64,000 bases of DNA from Pectobacterium aroidearum (GCF_041228105.1 NZ_CP166097.1:1302001-1366000); one strand, 5' to 3'. Shown: positions 18,773 to 30,930, counted from the first letter of the stretch. A program made the numbers and translations. Notes: generated from the sequence alone by a model not told the origin.

Positions 18773-19734
18773 TGAAGCGTGCTTGGTCCGCCGCCTGTTT
18801 TCTGATTGGCAGCCTGTTTTATTCTACTTTCGCCCCGGCCCAGAATGTGGAGCCGGGCGCGTTGCTGCAACAGATGAACAGCGCAGTTCGTTCTCTGAAT
18901 TACGAAATTTCCTTTATCAACATTACTCTGCAAGGATTTGAGTCCGTACGCTATCGTCATGCCGTGGTCAATAACCGTTCCTTAGCGCAACTGCTATTTA
19001 TGGACGGGCCGCGACGCGAGATCGTGCTGCGTGGTAATGAGGTTAGCTACTTCGATCCTGGTTTTGAGCCGTTTACGCTCACCAGCGATCATATCGTTGA
19101 CTCTCTCCCTTCTCTGGTCTTTGCCGATTTTCAGAAACTATCGCCTTATTATGACTTTATTCCCGCTGACGGACGGGTGCGTATTGCCGATCGTCTGGCA
19201 TCCGGAATTCGGGTCATTTCACGCGATGGCACACGTTACAGCTATATGGTGTGGATTGATGCGGAATCGAAACTTCCATTGCGTATCGATTTACAAGATC
19301 GCAACGGTGACAAGCGGTTGGAACAATTCTTAACGACATCGCTGATTGTTGATGATGATGTCGTTAGCGTGATGCGTCCGCTGGAAGGGATCAAACTTCC
19401 TCCCGTGTTACCTACGCCTGCTGCGGATAAAAGTGATTTTACCTGGGAGCCTGAATGGCTGCCTGCTGGGATGAAAGCTCTTTCACACAGCAAAAAAGTA
19501 TTGCCAGGCTCGTCCATTCCGATCGAAACTCGTCTCTATAGCGATGGTTTATTCAGTTTCTCCATTAACATCAGCCCGTCTTCTGATGTGAGTGAAGAAC
19601 AGTCGCTGCTTACGGGGCGACGCTCCATTCATACTGTCATGAAAGGCAATCGCGAGATTACCGTCGTCGGTGATATTCCACCTTCTACGGCTAAACGGGT
19701 GGCTGACAGCATTATTTTGAAGGGGCAACCGTGA
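18772..19734 (+). CDS. rseB: Sigma-E regulatory protein RseB
   Basis: A 320-residue periplasmic protein that binds the RseA periplasmic domain and protects it from DegS until lipopolysaccharide signals displace it. The signal peptide ends near residue 23 (FAPAQN). The lipoprotein-like MucB/RseB fold is indicated by GALLQQMNSAVRSLNYEIS and the C-terminal SINISPSS region. The start overlaps the rseA stop (TAATG) and the end overlaps rseC (GTGA), so the three genes look translationally coupled. Confidence 0.95.
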   Translation: MKRAWSAACFLIGSLFYSTFAPAQNVEPGALLQQMNSAVRSLNYEISFINITLQGFESVRYRHAVVNNRSLAQLLFMDGPRREIVLRGNEVSYFDPGFEPFTLTSDHIVDSLPSLVFADFQKLSPYYDFIPADGRVRIADRLASGIRVISRDGTRYSYMVWIDAESKLPLRIDLQDRNGDKRLEQFLTTSLIVDDDVVSVMRPLEGIKLPPVLPTPAADKSDFTWEPEWLPAGMKALSHSKKVLPGSSIPIETRLYSDGLFSFSINISPSSDVSEEQSLLTGRRSIHTVMKGNREITVVGDIPPSTAKRVADSIILKGQP

Positions 19735-20183
19735 TCAAAGAATGGGCGACAGTCGTTTCATGGCAGAATGGCATTGCGGAGCTGCGGTGTGAGCCGAGCT
19801 CGGGGTGCGGTAGTTGTAAATCCCGCTCGTCGTGTGGGACCGGCTTATTAAGCCAGCTTGGGCTTTCTGCCGAAAATACGCTGTATGTGCCTTACGAGCG
19901 GCCTTTAGAAGTCGGACAAAAAGTTGAATTGGGGATTTCTGAGGGGCGTCTGCTGTTTTCTGCCGCTCTGGTTTATTTCGTTCCGCTGGTCGGTTTGCTG
20001 ATCGGTGCGGCGATCTGTCAGACGTTATTCGGTACCGATCTGGCTGCCGTCATTGGCGCGTTGTTGGGCGGTGGGCTGGCGTTTATCGGCGTGAAGCGCT
20101 GGGCGAAACAGTTGGGTAAGAATAAACGTTATGAGCCCGTTATCCTGCAAATTGCATTGCCTGGCACGCTGTTACAAAATTGA
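19731..20183 (+). CDS. rseC: SoxR-reducing/sigma-E operon protein RseC
   Basis: A 150-residue inner-membrane protein of the RseC/MucC family, linked to sigma-E control and to reduction of the SoxR iron-sulfur centre. The N-terminal cytoplasmic part holds a cysteine cluster (CEPSSGCGSCKSRSSC at about 21-36), and two membrane helices follow near 75-95 and 100-118. It begins with GTG, overlapping the rseB stop codon. It ends the operon; I see no strong terminator after it. Confidence 0.93.
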   Translation: MIKEWATVVSWQNGIAELRCEPSSGCGSCKSRSSCGTGLLSQLGLSAENTLYVPYERPLEVGQKVELGISEGRLLFSAALVYFVPLVGLLIGAAICQTLFGTDLAAVIGALLGGGLAFIGVKRWAKQLGKNKRYEPVILQIALPGTLLQN

Positions 20184-20479
20184 CCTGCTTAACTGAGCGT
20201 AAACGGCGCGCGGTGCGGAAACATTGTTCACACGTTTGTGATTTTTCGACACGATGTTTACCACGTAATGACACTTTACTTCCTGCTTTCCTCTCGTTGT
20301 TCTGCTATTCCAAATAAAACCGTCATAATCAAAGGGAATGCACCGGACATGACTAGGTTTTCACGCCTCTCGCATGTAGAATGCTGCGATTCAGGTGGAA
20401 TAACATCGCTGCTGTTTTCACCTATGCGCATGCCCATCGGCAAGAATTTCAGGAATATCAAGGTAGAAAAATTTTTATA

Positions 20480-22279
20480 ATGAAGCATATACGAAATTTC
20501 TCCATTATTGCCCATATCGACCACGGTAAATCAACGTTATCTGACCGTATTATCCAGATTTGCGGCGGTTTGACCGAGCGTGAAATGGCTGCGCAGGTTC
20601 TGGATTCTATGGATCTGGAACGTGAACGTGGAATAACGATTAAAGCGCAAAGCGTAACGCTGGATTATAAAGCGCAGGACGGCCAAACCTACCAGTTAAA
20701 CTTCATCGATACGCCGGGGCACGTTGACTTCTCTTATGAAGTTTCCCGCTCGCTTGCTGCCTGTGAAGGTGCACTGCTCGTTGTTGATGCCGGACAGGGT
20801 GTTGAAGCGCAAACGCTGGCTAACTGCTATACCGCGTTGGATATGAATCTGGAAGTGGTGCCGGTTCTGAACAAAATCGACCTGCCTGCCGCTGACCCAG
20901 ATCGTGTTGCTCAGGAAATTGAAGATATTGTCGGCATTGATGCCACCGACGCCGTGCGCTGTTCCGCTAAAACGGGGATTGGCGTGCCGGATGTTCTGGA
21001 TCGTCTGGTGCGTGATATTCCACCGCCAGAAGGCAGCCCTGATGAGCCGCTGCAGGCGCTGATTATCGACTCCTGGTTCGATAACTACCTTGGCGTTGTA
21101 TCGCTGGTACGTATCAAAAACGGCACAATGCGCAAAGGCGACAAAATTAAGGTGATGAGTACGGGTCAGGTTTATAACGCTGACCGTCTCGGTATTTTTA
21201 CACCGAAGCAGATTGACCGCGATGTACTGAACTGCGGTGAAGTAGGCTGGTTGGTTTGTGCTATCAAAGATATTTTGGGTGCGCCGGTCGGGGATACCCT
21301 GACGCTGGCTCGTCAACCGGCTGAAAAAGCGCTGCCGGGCTTTAAGAAAGTCAAACCGCAGGTCTATGCCGGTCTGTTCCCGATTAGCTCCGATGACTAT
21401 GAGTCATTCCGTGATGCACTGGGCAAACTGAGCCTCAATGATGCCTCTTTGTTCTATGAGCCAGAAAGTTCTACCGCGCTGGGCTTCGGTTTCCGCTGCG
21501 GCTTCCTGGGTCTGCTACACATGGAGATCATTCAGGAACGTCTGGAGCGTGAATACGATCTGGATCTGATCACTACGGCACCGACGGTGGTGTATGAAGT
21601 TGAGACGACGGCTAAAGAAACCGTTTATGTCGATAGCCCTTCTAAACTTCCGCCGCTGAATAATATTCAGGAATTGCGTGAGCCGATTGCTGAGTGCCAC
21701 ATGCTGCTGCCTCAGGAGTATCTGGGCAACGTGATTACGCTCTGTATCGAGAAGCGTGGCGTCCAGACCAACATGGTGTACCACGGTAATCAGGTTGCGC
21801 TGACCTATGAGATTCCGATGGCCGAGGTGGTGCTCGATTTCTTTGACCGTCTGAAATCAACGTCTCGTGGTTATGCATCGTTGGATTACAGCTTCAAACG
21901 TTTCCAGACATCAGACATGGTGCGTGTTGATGTATTGATCAATAACGAACGTGTGGATGCATTGGCGCTGATCACGCACCGTGATAATTCACAATATCGT
22001 GGCCGTGAGCTGGTCGAAAAAATGAAAGATCTGATTCCGCGTCAGCAGTTTGATATTGCGATTCAGGCTGCGATTGGTAACCACATTATTGCGCGCTCTA
22101 CGGTTAAGCAATTGCGTAAAAACGTACTGGCCAAGTGTTATGGTGGCGACGTCAGCCGTAAGAAGAAACTGTTGCAGAAACAGAAAGACGGTAAGAAACG
22201 TATGAAGCAGGTCGGTAACGTCGAGCTGCCGCAAGAAGCGTTTCTGGCAATTTTGCACGTCGGCAAAGACAGTAAATAA
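20480..22279 (+). CDS. lepA: Elongation factor 4 (LepA)
   Basis: A 599-residue translational GTPase related to EF-G. The G1 motif AHIDHGKST is at 11-19, the G3 motif DTPGH follows in the G domain, and NKID gives G4. The C-terminal LepA-specific domain ends in [16 protein letters not shown]. The open frame extends 33 codons further upstream, but the ATG at 20480 gives exactly the E. coli length and the conserved start [18 protein letters not shown], so I use it. lepB follows 16 bp downstream, as an operon. Confidence 0.97.
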   Translation: MKHIRNFSIIAHIDHGKSTLSDRIIQICGGLTEREMAAQVLDSMDLERERGITIKAQSVTLDYKAQDGQTYQLNFIDTPGHVDFSYEVSRSLAACEGALLVVDAGQGVEAQTLANCYTALDMNLEVVPVLNKIDLPAADPDRVAQEIEDIVGIDATDAVRCSAKTGIGVPDVLDRLVRDIPPPEGSPDEPLQALIIDSWFDNYLGVVSLVRIKNGTMRKGDKIKVMSTGQVYNADRLGIFTPKQIDRDVLNCGEVGWLVCAIKDILGAPVGDTLTLARQPAEKALPGFKKVKPQVYAGLFPISSDDYESFRDALGKLSLNDASLFYEPESSTALGFGFRCGFLGLLHMEIIQERLEREYDLDLITTAPTVVYEVETTAKETVYVDSPSKLPPLNNIQELREPIAECHMLLPQEYLGNVITLCIEKRGVQTNMVYHGNQVALTYEIPMAEVVLDFFDRLKSTSRGYASLDYSFKRFQTSDMVRVDVLINNERVDALALITHRDNSQYRGRELVEKMKDLIPRQQFDIAIQAAIGNHIIARSTVKQLRKNVLAKCYGGDVSRKKKLLQKQKDGKKRMKQVGNVELPQEAFLAILHVGKDSK

Positions 22280-22295
22280 ATTCTGAGGAGTTGGC

Positions 22296-23261
22296 ATGGC
22301 CAATATGTTTGCCGTAATTCTGGCATTGGTGACGCTGGTCACGGGGATTGTCTGGTGTTTAGAGCGCTTTGTCTGGGCACCTGCTCGCCGGAAAAAGTTT
22401 GCTGCCATGAGCGGTGCCGATCTGGCTGATGGCGCGGTTTCATCGAAAGCCATTCCACAACCTGGCTGGATTGAAACTATCGCATCCGTATTCCCGGTTG
22501 TGGCTTTGGTATTGGTTGTGCGCTCCTTCATTTATGAGCCGTTTCAAATTCCATCAGGTTCGATGATGCCGACGCTGTTGATCGGTGATTTTATTCTGGT
22601 GGAAAAATTTGCCTATGGCATTAAAGAACCCTTCACGCAGAAAACGCTGATCGAAACGGGGCACCCGAAACGTGGCGACGTGGTGGTGTTTAAATACCCG
22701 TCCGATCCTAAAGTGGACTTCATCAAGCGCGTAGTGGGCGTGCCGGGCGATCGTGTCAGCTATAACCCGATGACCAAGCAGGTAACGATCCGTCCATCCT
22801 GTCAGGGGCAGCAGGCGTGTGATACTGCACTGGCAGTTACATACAGCAATGTGCAACCTAGCGATTTTGTTCAGACCTTCAATCAGCCGGGTATGGAATC
22901 GCGTGGCGGTTTCTATCAGGTGCCTGTCAATGACAACAGCGTGGAGGGAGTCCGCATGGGCGCGCGCAAAGAGTCATTGGGCAATGTAACGCATAATATT
23001 CTCTTGGTGCCGGGTCAGCAGGATCAGCTCGGTGGTTATTACCAGCAGTCGCAGCAGCAGCTCGCAACATGGGTTGTCCCAGCAGGGCACTACTTCATGA
23101 TGGGTGATAACCGTGACAACAGTCTGGATAGCCGCTATTGGGGCTTTGTTCCAGAGAGAAATCTGGTCGGTAAAGCCACCGCTATCTGGATGAGCTTTGA
23201 GAAGCAGGAAGGTGAATGGCCTACGGGTGTACGTTTGAGTCGCATCGGTGGTATTCATTAA
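22296..23261 (+). CDS. lepB: Signal peptidase I
   Basis: A 321-residue inner-membrane serine protease that removes signal peptides from exported proteins. Two N-terminal membrane segments are at about 4-22 and 60-77. The catalytic Ser is in PSGSMMPTL (Ser89) and the general-base Lys in DFIKRVVGVPGD (Lys144). The conserved box GDNRDNSLDSR lies toward the C-terminus. A good ribosome-binding site (GAGGAG) precedes it. It is cotranscribed with lepA. Confidence 0.97.
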   Translation: MANMFAVILALVTLVTGIVWCLERFVWAPARRKKFAAMSGADLADGAVSSKAIPQPGWIETIASVFPVVALVLVVRSFIYEPFQIPSGSMMPTLLIGDFILVEKFAYGIKEPFTQKTLIETGHPKRGDVVVFKYPSDPKVDFIKRVVGVPGDRVSYNPMTKQVTIRPSCQGQQACDTALAVTYSNVQPSDFVQTFNQPGMESRGGFYQVPVNDNSVEGVRMGARKESLGNVTHNILLVPGQQDQLGGYYQQSQQQLATWVVPAGHYFMMGDNRDNSLDSRYWGFVPERNLVGKATAIWMSFEKQEGEWPTGVRLSRIGGIH

Positions 23262-23354
23262 GCGAAGTAAGCATTAACCAAAAATAAGATACAGGCAGCA
23301 TTCTGATGCTGTCCGTTGTAGAATATTTTTTGAAACGCTCTTTTTGAAAGAACA

Positions 23355-23437
23355 TGCCCTAAATAATGCGAGTTGCAGAACAAAACGTGTTCGTTTGCAC
23401 AAGGCTAACGCACAGGCAACACGAGGTATGACGGGCA
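23355..23437 (+). repeat. Short ERIC-related element between lepB and rnc
   Basis: The left end (TGCCCTAAATAATGCGAGTTGCAG) and right end (AACGCACAGGCAAC, then GGTATGACGGGCA) match the ends of the intact 127-bp ERIC element at 53147, but the 83-bp middle lacks the central ERIC palindrome. It looks like an internally deleted or diverged ERIC copy. Terminal TGCCC and GGGCA form an inverted repeat. Confidence 0.6.
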
Positions 23438-23445
23438 GAAAGGCA

Positions 23446-23463
23446 GGCTCCCTTGCGGGAGCC
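23446..23463 (+). promoter_or_regulatory. Perfect hairpin in the rnc leader
   Basis: GGCTCCC pairs with GGGAGCC around TTGC, with no T run, 91 bp before the rnc start. In E. coli the rnc 5' leader folds into stem-loops cut by RNase III itself for autoregulation; this hairpin may be part of such a structure. Confidence 0.35.
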
Positions 23464-23550
23464 AATGCAAACGAAACAGTTTTGACCGAATTGGTAAGCA
23501 GGGCTGTTCCGTATGCTGCTGTTTTTGACGCATCGTTGATCTATTGGTAA

Positions 23551-25136
<1,586 letters not shown>

Positions 25137-25147
25137 GGTTCACGCCG

Positions 25148-25885
25148 ATGGAAGGCTGGCAGCGCGCATTTGTCTTACATGGGCGACCTTATAGTGAAAC
25201 CAGCTTATTGCTGGATCTGTTTAGCGAAAGCGATGGTCGCGTGCGCGTGCTTGCCAAGGGTGCGCGAGCCCGTCGCTCTAGCCTGAAAGGGTGTTTGCAG
25301 CCTTTCACTCCGCTGCTGGTGCGCTGGAGCGGTCGGGGAGAAGTGAAAACATTACGCAGCGCCGAGCCCGTTTCGCTTGCGCTGCCGTTAACGGGGTCGA
25401 TGCTTTATAGCGGTTTATACGTTAACGAGCTGCTGTCTCGCGTGCTGGAACATGAAACCAATTATTCCGCTCTCTTTTTCGATTATCTCCATTGTTTACA
25501 ACATCTTGCTGCTCAGGATGCGTCTCCTGAACCTGCATTAAGGCGCTTTGAATTAGCGTTGCTGGGTTATCTGGGATATGGCGTTGATTTCCTGCATTGT
25601 GCCGGTAGCGGTGAACCTGTGGCCGATACCATGACCTATCAATATCGAGAGGAAAGGGGATTTATTGCCAGCCTGGTGGTCGATAATAAAAGCTTTACCG
25701 GTCATGAGTTACGTTCGCTGGCATCGCGTGAATTTCCTGATAGCGGTACACTGAAGGCGGCAAAGCGTTTCACTCGCATCGCATTAAAGCCGTATCTGGG
25801 GGGGAAACCGTTGAAAAGTCGCGAACTGTTCCGCCAGTTTGTTCCTGCTGCTAATTTGTCCAAACCCACGTCTTCTGATAAATAA
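25148..25885 (+). CDS. recO: DNA repair protein RecO
   Basis: A 245-residue recombination mediator that acts with RecF and RecR to load RecA on gapped DNA. The N-terminal OB fold shows the RecO pattern [14 protein letters not shown] then [11 protein letters not shown], and the helical domain follows. It is the third gene of the rnc-era-recO operon and is followed by pdxJ after 80 bp. Confidence 0.96.
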   Translation: MEGWQRAFVLHGRPYSETSLLLDLFSESDGRVRVLAKGARARRSSLKGCLQPFTPLLVRWSGRGEVKTLRSAEPVSLALPLTGSMLYSGLYVNELLSRVLEHETNYSALFFDYLHCLQHLAAQDASPEPALRRFELALLGYLGYGVDFLHCAGSGEPVADTMTYQYREERGFIASLVVDNKSFTGHELRSLASREFPDSGTLKAAKRFTRIALKPYLGGKPLKSRELFRQFVPAANLSKPTSSDK

Positions 25886-25965
25886 TCCCGTCTCCTCTGT
25901 ACCCTGCTGCTGTGACATCGGTGTAAACTGCCACGTAACGTGCATGACTTTACCGAGGATTTATC

Positions 25966-26697
25966 ATGGCTGAACTGCTGCTTGGCGTTAACATCGATCA
26001 CATTGCAACGCTGCGTAATGCGCGTGGGACGGCGTATCCCGATCCTGTTCAGGCGGCGTTTGTCGCTGAGCAAGCGGGAGCGGACGGCATCACGGTGCAC
26101 TTACGTGAAGATCGCCGCCATATTACGGATCGTGATGTGCGGATCCTGAGGGAAACGCTCCAAACTCGCATGAACCTTGAAATGGCTGTCACCGAAGAAA
26201 TGCTAAATATTGCCTGTGAGGTGAAGCCGCATTTTTGCTGTCTGGTACCGGAAAAACGCCAGGAAGTGACAACTGAAGGCGGGCTGGATGTCGCGGGGCA
26301 GCAGGAAAAAATCAACAACGCGGTTGCCAGACTCAGCCAGGCGAACATATTGGTTTCGCTATTTATTGATGCGGATAAACGACAAATTGATGCCGCCGTT
26401 GCCAGCGGTGCGCCTTATATCGAAATTCATACCGGGGCGTATGCCGATGCGCCAGATGATGAAGCGCGTCAGCATGAATTCGAGCGTATTCGTGATGCGG
26501 CAACTTATGCTGCGGCGAAAGGGCTGAAAGTCAATGCCGGCCACGGTTTGACGTACCATAACGTGCAGCCGATTGCTGCGCTGCCGGAAATGCACGAATT
26601 AAATATCGGGCATGCGATTATCGGACGTGCGGTGATGAGCGGGTTGAAGGATGCCGTTGCTGAAATGAAGAATCTGATGCGGGAAGCATGTCGCTGA
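25966..26697 (+). CDS. pdxJ: Pyridoxine 5'-phosphate synthase
   Basis: A 243-residue TIM-barrel enzyme that condenses 1-deoxyxylulose 5-phosphate with 3-amino-2-oxopropyl phosphate to pyridoxine 5'-phosphate. Family motifs include [18 protein letters not shown] at the start, [10 protein letters not shown], and [11 protein letters not shown] near the C-terminus. The stop overlaps the start of acpS (TGATG), so pdxJ and acpS are coupled as in E. coli. Confidence 0.98.
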   Translation: MAELLLGVNIDHIATLRNARGTAYPDPVQAAFVAEQAGADGITVHLREDRRHITDRDVRILRETLQTRMNLEMAVTEEMLNIACEVKPHFCCLVPEKRQEVTTEGGLDVAGQQEKINNAVARLSQANILVSLFIDADKRQIDAAVASGAPYIEIHTGAYADAPDDEARQHEFERIRDAATYAAAKGLKVNAGHGLTYHNVQPIAALPEMHELNIGHAIIGRAVMSGLKDAVAEMKNLMREACR

Positions 26698-27077
26698 TGG
26701 CGATTCTCGGGCTCGGAACGGATATTGTCGAAATTGCTCGAATTGAAGCGGTGATTGAACGTTCAGGCGAGCGATTAGCTCGCCGCGTTCTGACTGATGC
26801 TGAATGGGCGCATTATCAGCAGCATCAGCAGCCTGTCCGTTTCCTCGCCAAGCGCTTTGCCGTGAAAGAGGCGGCAGCGAAAGCTTTCGGTACCGGCATT
26901 CGCAACGGGCTCGCGTTCAACCAGTTTGAGGTTTTTAATGACGAACAGGGTAAACCCTGTCTGCGGTTTTTTGCTAAAGCGGCAGAGCTGGCTGAACAGA
27001 TGGGCGTCAGACACGTCCATGTCACGCTGGCTGACGAAAGACGCTATGCCTGTGCGACGGTGATTGTTGAAAGCTGA
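26697..27077 (+). CDS. acpS: Holo-[acyl-carrier-protein] synthase
   Basis: A 126-residue phosphopantetheinyl transferase that converts apo-ACP to holo-ACP for fatty acid synthesis. The conserved motifs [13 protein letters not shown] (Mg-binding Asp9) and [16 protein letters not shown] (Glu58) are present. An upstream ATG at 26688 would add three residues, but the ATG at 26697 overlaps the pdxJ stop and gives the E. coli start [10 protein letters not shown]. Confidence 0.96.
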   Translation: MAILGLGTDIVEIARIEAVIERSGERLARRVLTDAEWAHYQQHQQPVRFLAKRFAVKEAAAKAFGTGIRNGLAFNQFEVFNDEQGKPCLRFFAKAAELAEQMGVRHVHVTLADERRYACATVIVES

Positions 27078-27095
27078 TCGTCTGTAAACCGATGC

Positions 27096-27824
<729 letters not shown>

Positions 27825-28616
27825 ATGGCGGAACTCATAGTGCAGCAGGAAGGTCATCTTAATCAGGTTGGGACAGGGTTTTTCCAACAGGGAAGCGAGG
27901 AGTCATTAAACGCTGATTACTGGCATCAATGTCAACGGCGGTATACTTTTCAGCCCATTTACCGAACATCAGGTAAATTAATGGCTATTGAGTTACTGAC
28001 TTCCGTTTTTTCTCCTACCCTGCCGCAAAAATTTATCTCCCCTGAAAAATACTTCGCGAATATTGATGTTGAAACCCGTCTGTTAATTATTGTAGAACAA
28101 CTGCAACTTTTATCTCAGTGGAGTTTTCGATTTACTCGCGACGATCTTTTTGCCTCCATCAATATTGATGGTATGACGCTACTGGCGTTGCAAAATAATC
28201 TGGAAGCCAAACGTCTGATCGCGGCGATGCCCTGGATTCGTTTTGAAATGGTCGAAAATCAGGGAGGGCTGCCAAAAGAAATATTAACCAAGCTCCCTGA
28301 GGCGCAAACACTGTGGCTGGATGATTTCGGTTGTGGTATGGCGAATTTTTCATCACTGATGCTGGCTCAGTATGATTGCATTAAAGTGGCGCGTGAACTT
28401 TTTATTCTTCTCCAACAGAGTGGGGAAGGGAAGACGGTGTTTCCTGCACTGATCGCTTTGCTATCGCGTTTTTGCAATTATGTCGTTATTGAGGGAATCG
28501 AAACCAAGGAGGAGTGGGCAATTGTTCAGGCATCGCATGCTTACGCCGCCCAAGGGTACTACCTCTCGCGTCCTCAACCATTTGAGAATTTTGAGGCGCT
28601 GAAGCTCGAACTATAG
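27825..28616 (+). CDS. EAL-domain protein (c-di-GMP phosphodiesterase or degenerate relative)
   Basis: A 263-residue stand-alone EAL domain without membrane helix or sensor domain. Most c-di-GMP phosphodiesterase residues are present: Glu56 in the EAL position (AIELLTS), Asn113, Glu141 and Glu144, Asp166-Asp167 in LDDFGCG, Lys187, Glu223 in IEGIET, and QGYYLSRP. The Arg of the E-x-L-x-R signature is replaced by Ser60, so activity is uncertain. It opens the adhesin module and is followed by a cyclase in the same direction, which suggests it lowers c-di-GMP for, or senses it in, the Lap circuit. The ribosome-binding site is poor. Confidence 0.85.
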   Translation: MAELIVQQEGHLNQVGTGFFQQGSEESLNADYWHQCQRRYTFQPIYRTSGKLMAIELLTSVFSPTLPQKFISPEKYFANIDVETRLLIIVEQLQLLSQWSFRFTRDDLFASINIDGMTLLALQNNLEAKRLIAAMPWIRFEMVENQGGLPKEILTKLPEAQTLWLDDFGCGMANFSSLMLAQYDCIKVARELFILLQQSGEGKTVFPALIALLSRFCNYVVIEGIETKEEWAIVQASHAYAAQGYYLSRPQPFENFEALKLEL

Positions 28617-28647
28617 GTGGTAACCTGTTGTTTAGGCTATCACTTTT
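28617..28647 (+). terminator. Likely terminator after the EAL gene
   Basis: GTGGTAACCT pairs imperfectly (8 of 10, plus wobble) with AGGCTATCAC, followed by TTTT. It starts at the stop codon of the EAL gene. Confidence 0.5.
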
Positions 28648-29402
28648 GTATTAACGCATTGCTGTATATCCCTCCATTTTGCTTCACCATATTCATTCAT
28701 TATATTTCCTAATATTTCATTGTTGCACACAACATCGCCTCCTTAGCCACTCAGCATTCTTTTCAGATTCACAATCGCTAATTCTGTGTTTTGTTTTATT
28801 TTTGTTATTTAATTCTTGTTTTATTTGTTATGGCAGTGTTTAATTTTGATAGCGTAGTGAGAAGAGATACTGCTGATTTTGCATCAAATTATGACATATA
28901 TAATCAAACGCTTGCGTTAATGATTTTATTTTTTTCTTTTAATTATTTGATTTTTAATGGTAAAAAAATATAATGTTTACTGTTAACGATCAAAAATCAT
29001 TTTGTGATAGATTTTGTTGATTAAAACAATGATACTTATTGGTATAATTGATTTGCTTACAAAAAATTGATGTTCAGAATATATCGCTATGTACCCCTAG
29101 GAATATTTTTTTATTCCATTAGAAAAACTTATAACCCGAACAATTACTACTATTAAATTAAGATACTCTTTTGAATTTGTTGTTTTTATCTGCGCACAGT
29201 CATATGCGAGGGCTTTATGCTGACGTTGCCATGTTTCTAAATACTCCTGCTTCATGGAGCATTTTTTCTTTCATCCTTTCTGCTCTCCGGAAATGCGCCA
29301 GTCCCGAAAATCGACGGGGTAGGGGTTTGTTACCGGGATTTTTCGTCATCAGCGTTGTGATTTGTACGATCAGGACCACTCGGGCCTGAGGAGAGTGTTA
29401 TT
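28648..29402. other. AT-rich intergenic region upstream of the cyclase gene
   Basis: This 755-bp region is markedly AT-rich compared with the core genes. It contains two weak frames (a GTG-initiated 60-codon hydrophobic one at 28791-28973 and a TTG-initiated 72-codon one at 29171-29389), neither with a good ribosome-binding site. A small terminator-like hairpin, TGCT/AGCA followed by six T, sits at 29248-29267. The region likely holds the cyclase promoter and is a natural target for H-NS-type silencing. Confidence 0.45.
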
Positions 29403-30917
29403 GTGTATGAAATTATAATAACCCTGCTATTGCTGTTGTTATTGTTTTCTTCTGTGAAAAATAGAAAAATTAAACAAAAGTTTAAAACTGAGCAGAAAAA
29501 ACAAGATTTTCTCAACATGACTTTCTTTGCGATGGAATATAGTCCTGCTTCAATTATGATCGCAGATGAAAATTGTGAAATTATTTACGTCAATCGTCAG
29601 TTTATTACCATGTCAGGCTATATGCCGGATGAGGTTATCGGCAAAAAAACGAATATATTAAATTCAGGTATGACTAACGCCAGCGTCTATGAAGATCTGT
29701 GGTCTACCATAAATAAAGGTAATGTTTGGAGTGGTGAGTTCGTTAACCGGCGTAAAGATGGACAGCTGTATTGGGAAAAAGCCAATATCGTTAAAATATA
29801 TAATAAAGCGAGTAACACAACCCAGTATGTTGGCATTAAGTTAGATATCACGGAAAGAAAATCACAGGAACATCATGATAATTCATACAATCGTGCGCTG
29901 GAGCTGTTATCAAGCGGCGCGCCGCTGAAAGATATTCTTGATGCGATCATTTTTAGCGTTGAGGAAAAAAATCCTGGTCGTATCGTTTGTTCTGTTTTAC
30001 TGGTTGATAAAGACAAGAAATGTCTGACGCTTGGATCGGCGCCTAGCCTGCCAGGTTTTTATAAAAATGCCATTCACAACGTAAAAATTGCCGATGGTGT
30101 GGCCTCTTTTGGTACTGCGGCCTATACCGGAAAGCGCGTCATTGCTGACGATATTTCGGTCCATCCGCATTGGTCGTTATATAAAGGGCTCGCACTATAT
30201 GCCGGGCTGCGTTCCTGTTGGTCTGAACCTATCATCGGCCAGAACAAAGAAATATTAGGTGTTTTAAGCGTTTACCATCGCAAAGTGTATGTACCGACCG
30301 AGGACGAAATTTTCTCTATTGAGAAATCGGCACAGCTGATCGCGATCGCCATCGAGCGGTATCATGCTATTGACATGCTGCGGCGCAGCGAAGAACACTA
30401 TCGTCAATTGGCGCACTATGACTCATTAACGTCGTTGGCTAATGGCCTGACGTTTGCCGAGCAAATGGAACAGGCGATTTTGTTATCCAAACAAACGGGT
30501 AGAAAAATCGCACTGATGTTCTTGGATCTCGATAAATTTAAACAGATAAATGATTCGTTCGGGCATGCTGTTGGTGATTTGCTCTTGAAAGAAGCGGCAG
30601 CGCGTATGCGCGGTGCGGTTCGCGATTCGGATACGGTATATCGTCGCAGCGGTGATGAATTTATTATTCTGCTTCAGGGTATTAAGGAAATTGACAATAC
30701 GCTTTATGTTGCAGATAAAATCCATAACGCATTGAACAAGCCATTTGAGATCGATGGAAAAACGCTGGATATATCATGCAGTATCGGTATTGCGCTGTAT
30801 CCAGAACACGGAACTGATTCTCTGACATTAGCAATTAATGCTGATTCAGCCATGTATCAGGCTAAAGCCATGGGGCGCAGCCAAACTCAGATTTATCACA
30901 ATATGAACGATCATTGA
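29403..30917 (+). CDS. PAS-GAF-GGDEF diguanylate cyclase with SGDEF active site
   Basis: A 504-residue protein starting with GTG. One membrane helix (residues 3-18) anchors it. A PAS domain follows at about 38-152 (MEYSPASIMIADE), then a GAF domain at about 162-322, then a GGDEF domain at about 335-500. The active-site motif is SGDEF (416-420), first Gly replaced by Ser, and an inhibitory-site RxxD (Arg407-Asp410) lies five residues upstream. GTP-binding and metal residues (FLDLDKFKQIND) are present, so synthesis of c-di-GMP is plausible. From memory, a cyclase with this variant controls a multi-repeat adhesin in P. atrosepticum. A terminator follows. Confidence 0.92.
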   Translation: MYEIIITLLLLLLLFSSVKNRKIKQKFKTEQKKQDFLNMTFFAMEYSPASIMIADENCEIIYVNRQFITMSGYMPDEVIGKKTNILNSGMTNASVYEDLWSTINKGNVWSGEFVNRRKDGQLYWEKANIVKIYNKASNTTQYVGIKLDITERKSQEHHDNSYNRALELLSSGAPLKDILDAIIFSVEEKNPGRIVCSVLLVDKDKKCLTLGSAPSLPGFYKNAIHNVKIADGVASFGTAAYTGKRVIADDISVHPHWSLYKGLALYAGLRSCWSEPIIGQNKEILGVLSVYHRKVYVPTEDEIFSIEKSAQLIAIAIERYHAIDMLRRSEEHYRQLAHYDSLTSLANGLTFAEQMEQAILLSKQTGRKIALMFLDLDKFKQINDSFGHAVGDLLLKEAAARMRGAVRDSDTVYRRSGDEFIILLQGIKEIDNTLYVADKIHNALNKPFEIDGKTLDISCSIGIALYPEHGTDSLTLAINADSAMYQAKAMGRSQTQIYHNMNDH

Positions 30918-30930
30918 TAAATGGAATATA

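Noticed and set aside
20381..20479. A 33-codon extension of lepA.
   Set aside because: The ATG at 20480 restores the conserved LepA N-terminus and exact E. coli length.
28791..28973. A 60-codon GTG-initiated frame encoding a hydrophobic, possibly two-helix peptide.
   Set aside because: The region is very AT-rich, so Phe/Leu/Ile-rich frames arise by chance; no ribosome-binding site and no recognisable family.
29290..29345. A possible c-di-GMP riboswitch before the cyclase, from the pattern GGGGTAGGGGTTTGTTACCGG.
   Set aside because: The conserved GEMM core (the CACAGGGCAAA and GACGCAAAGCC blocks) is missing, so only a chance resemblance remains.
29171..29389. A 72-codon TTG-initiated frame ending 13 bp before the cyclase.
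   Set aside because: Weak start, no ribosome-binding site, composition changes along its length and it spans a terminator-like hairpin.
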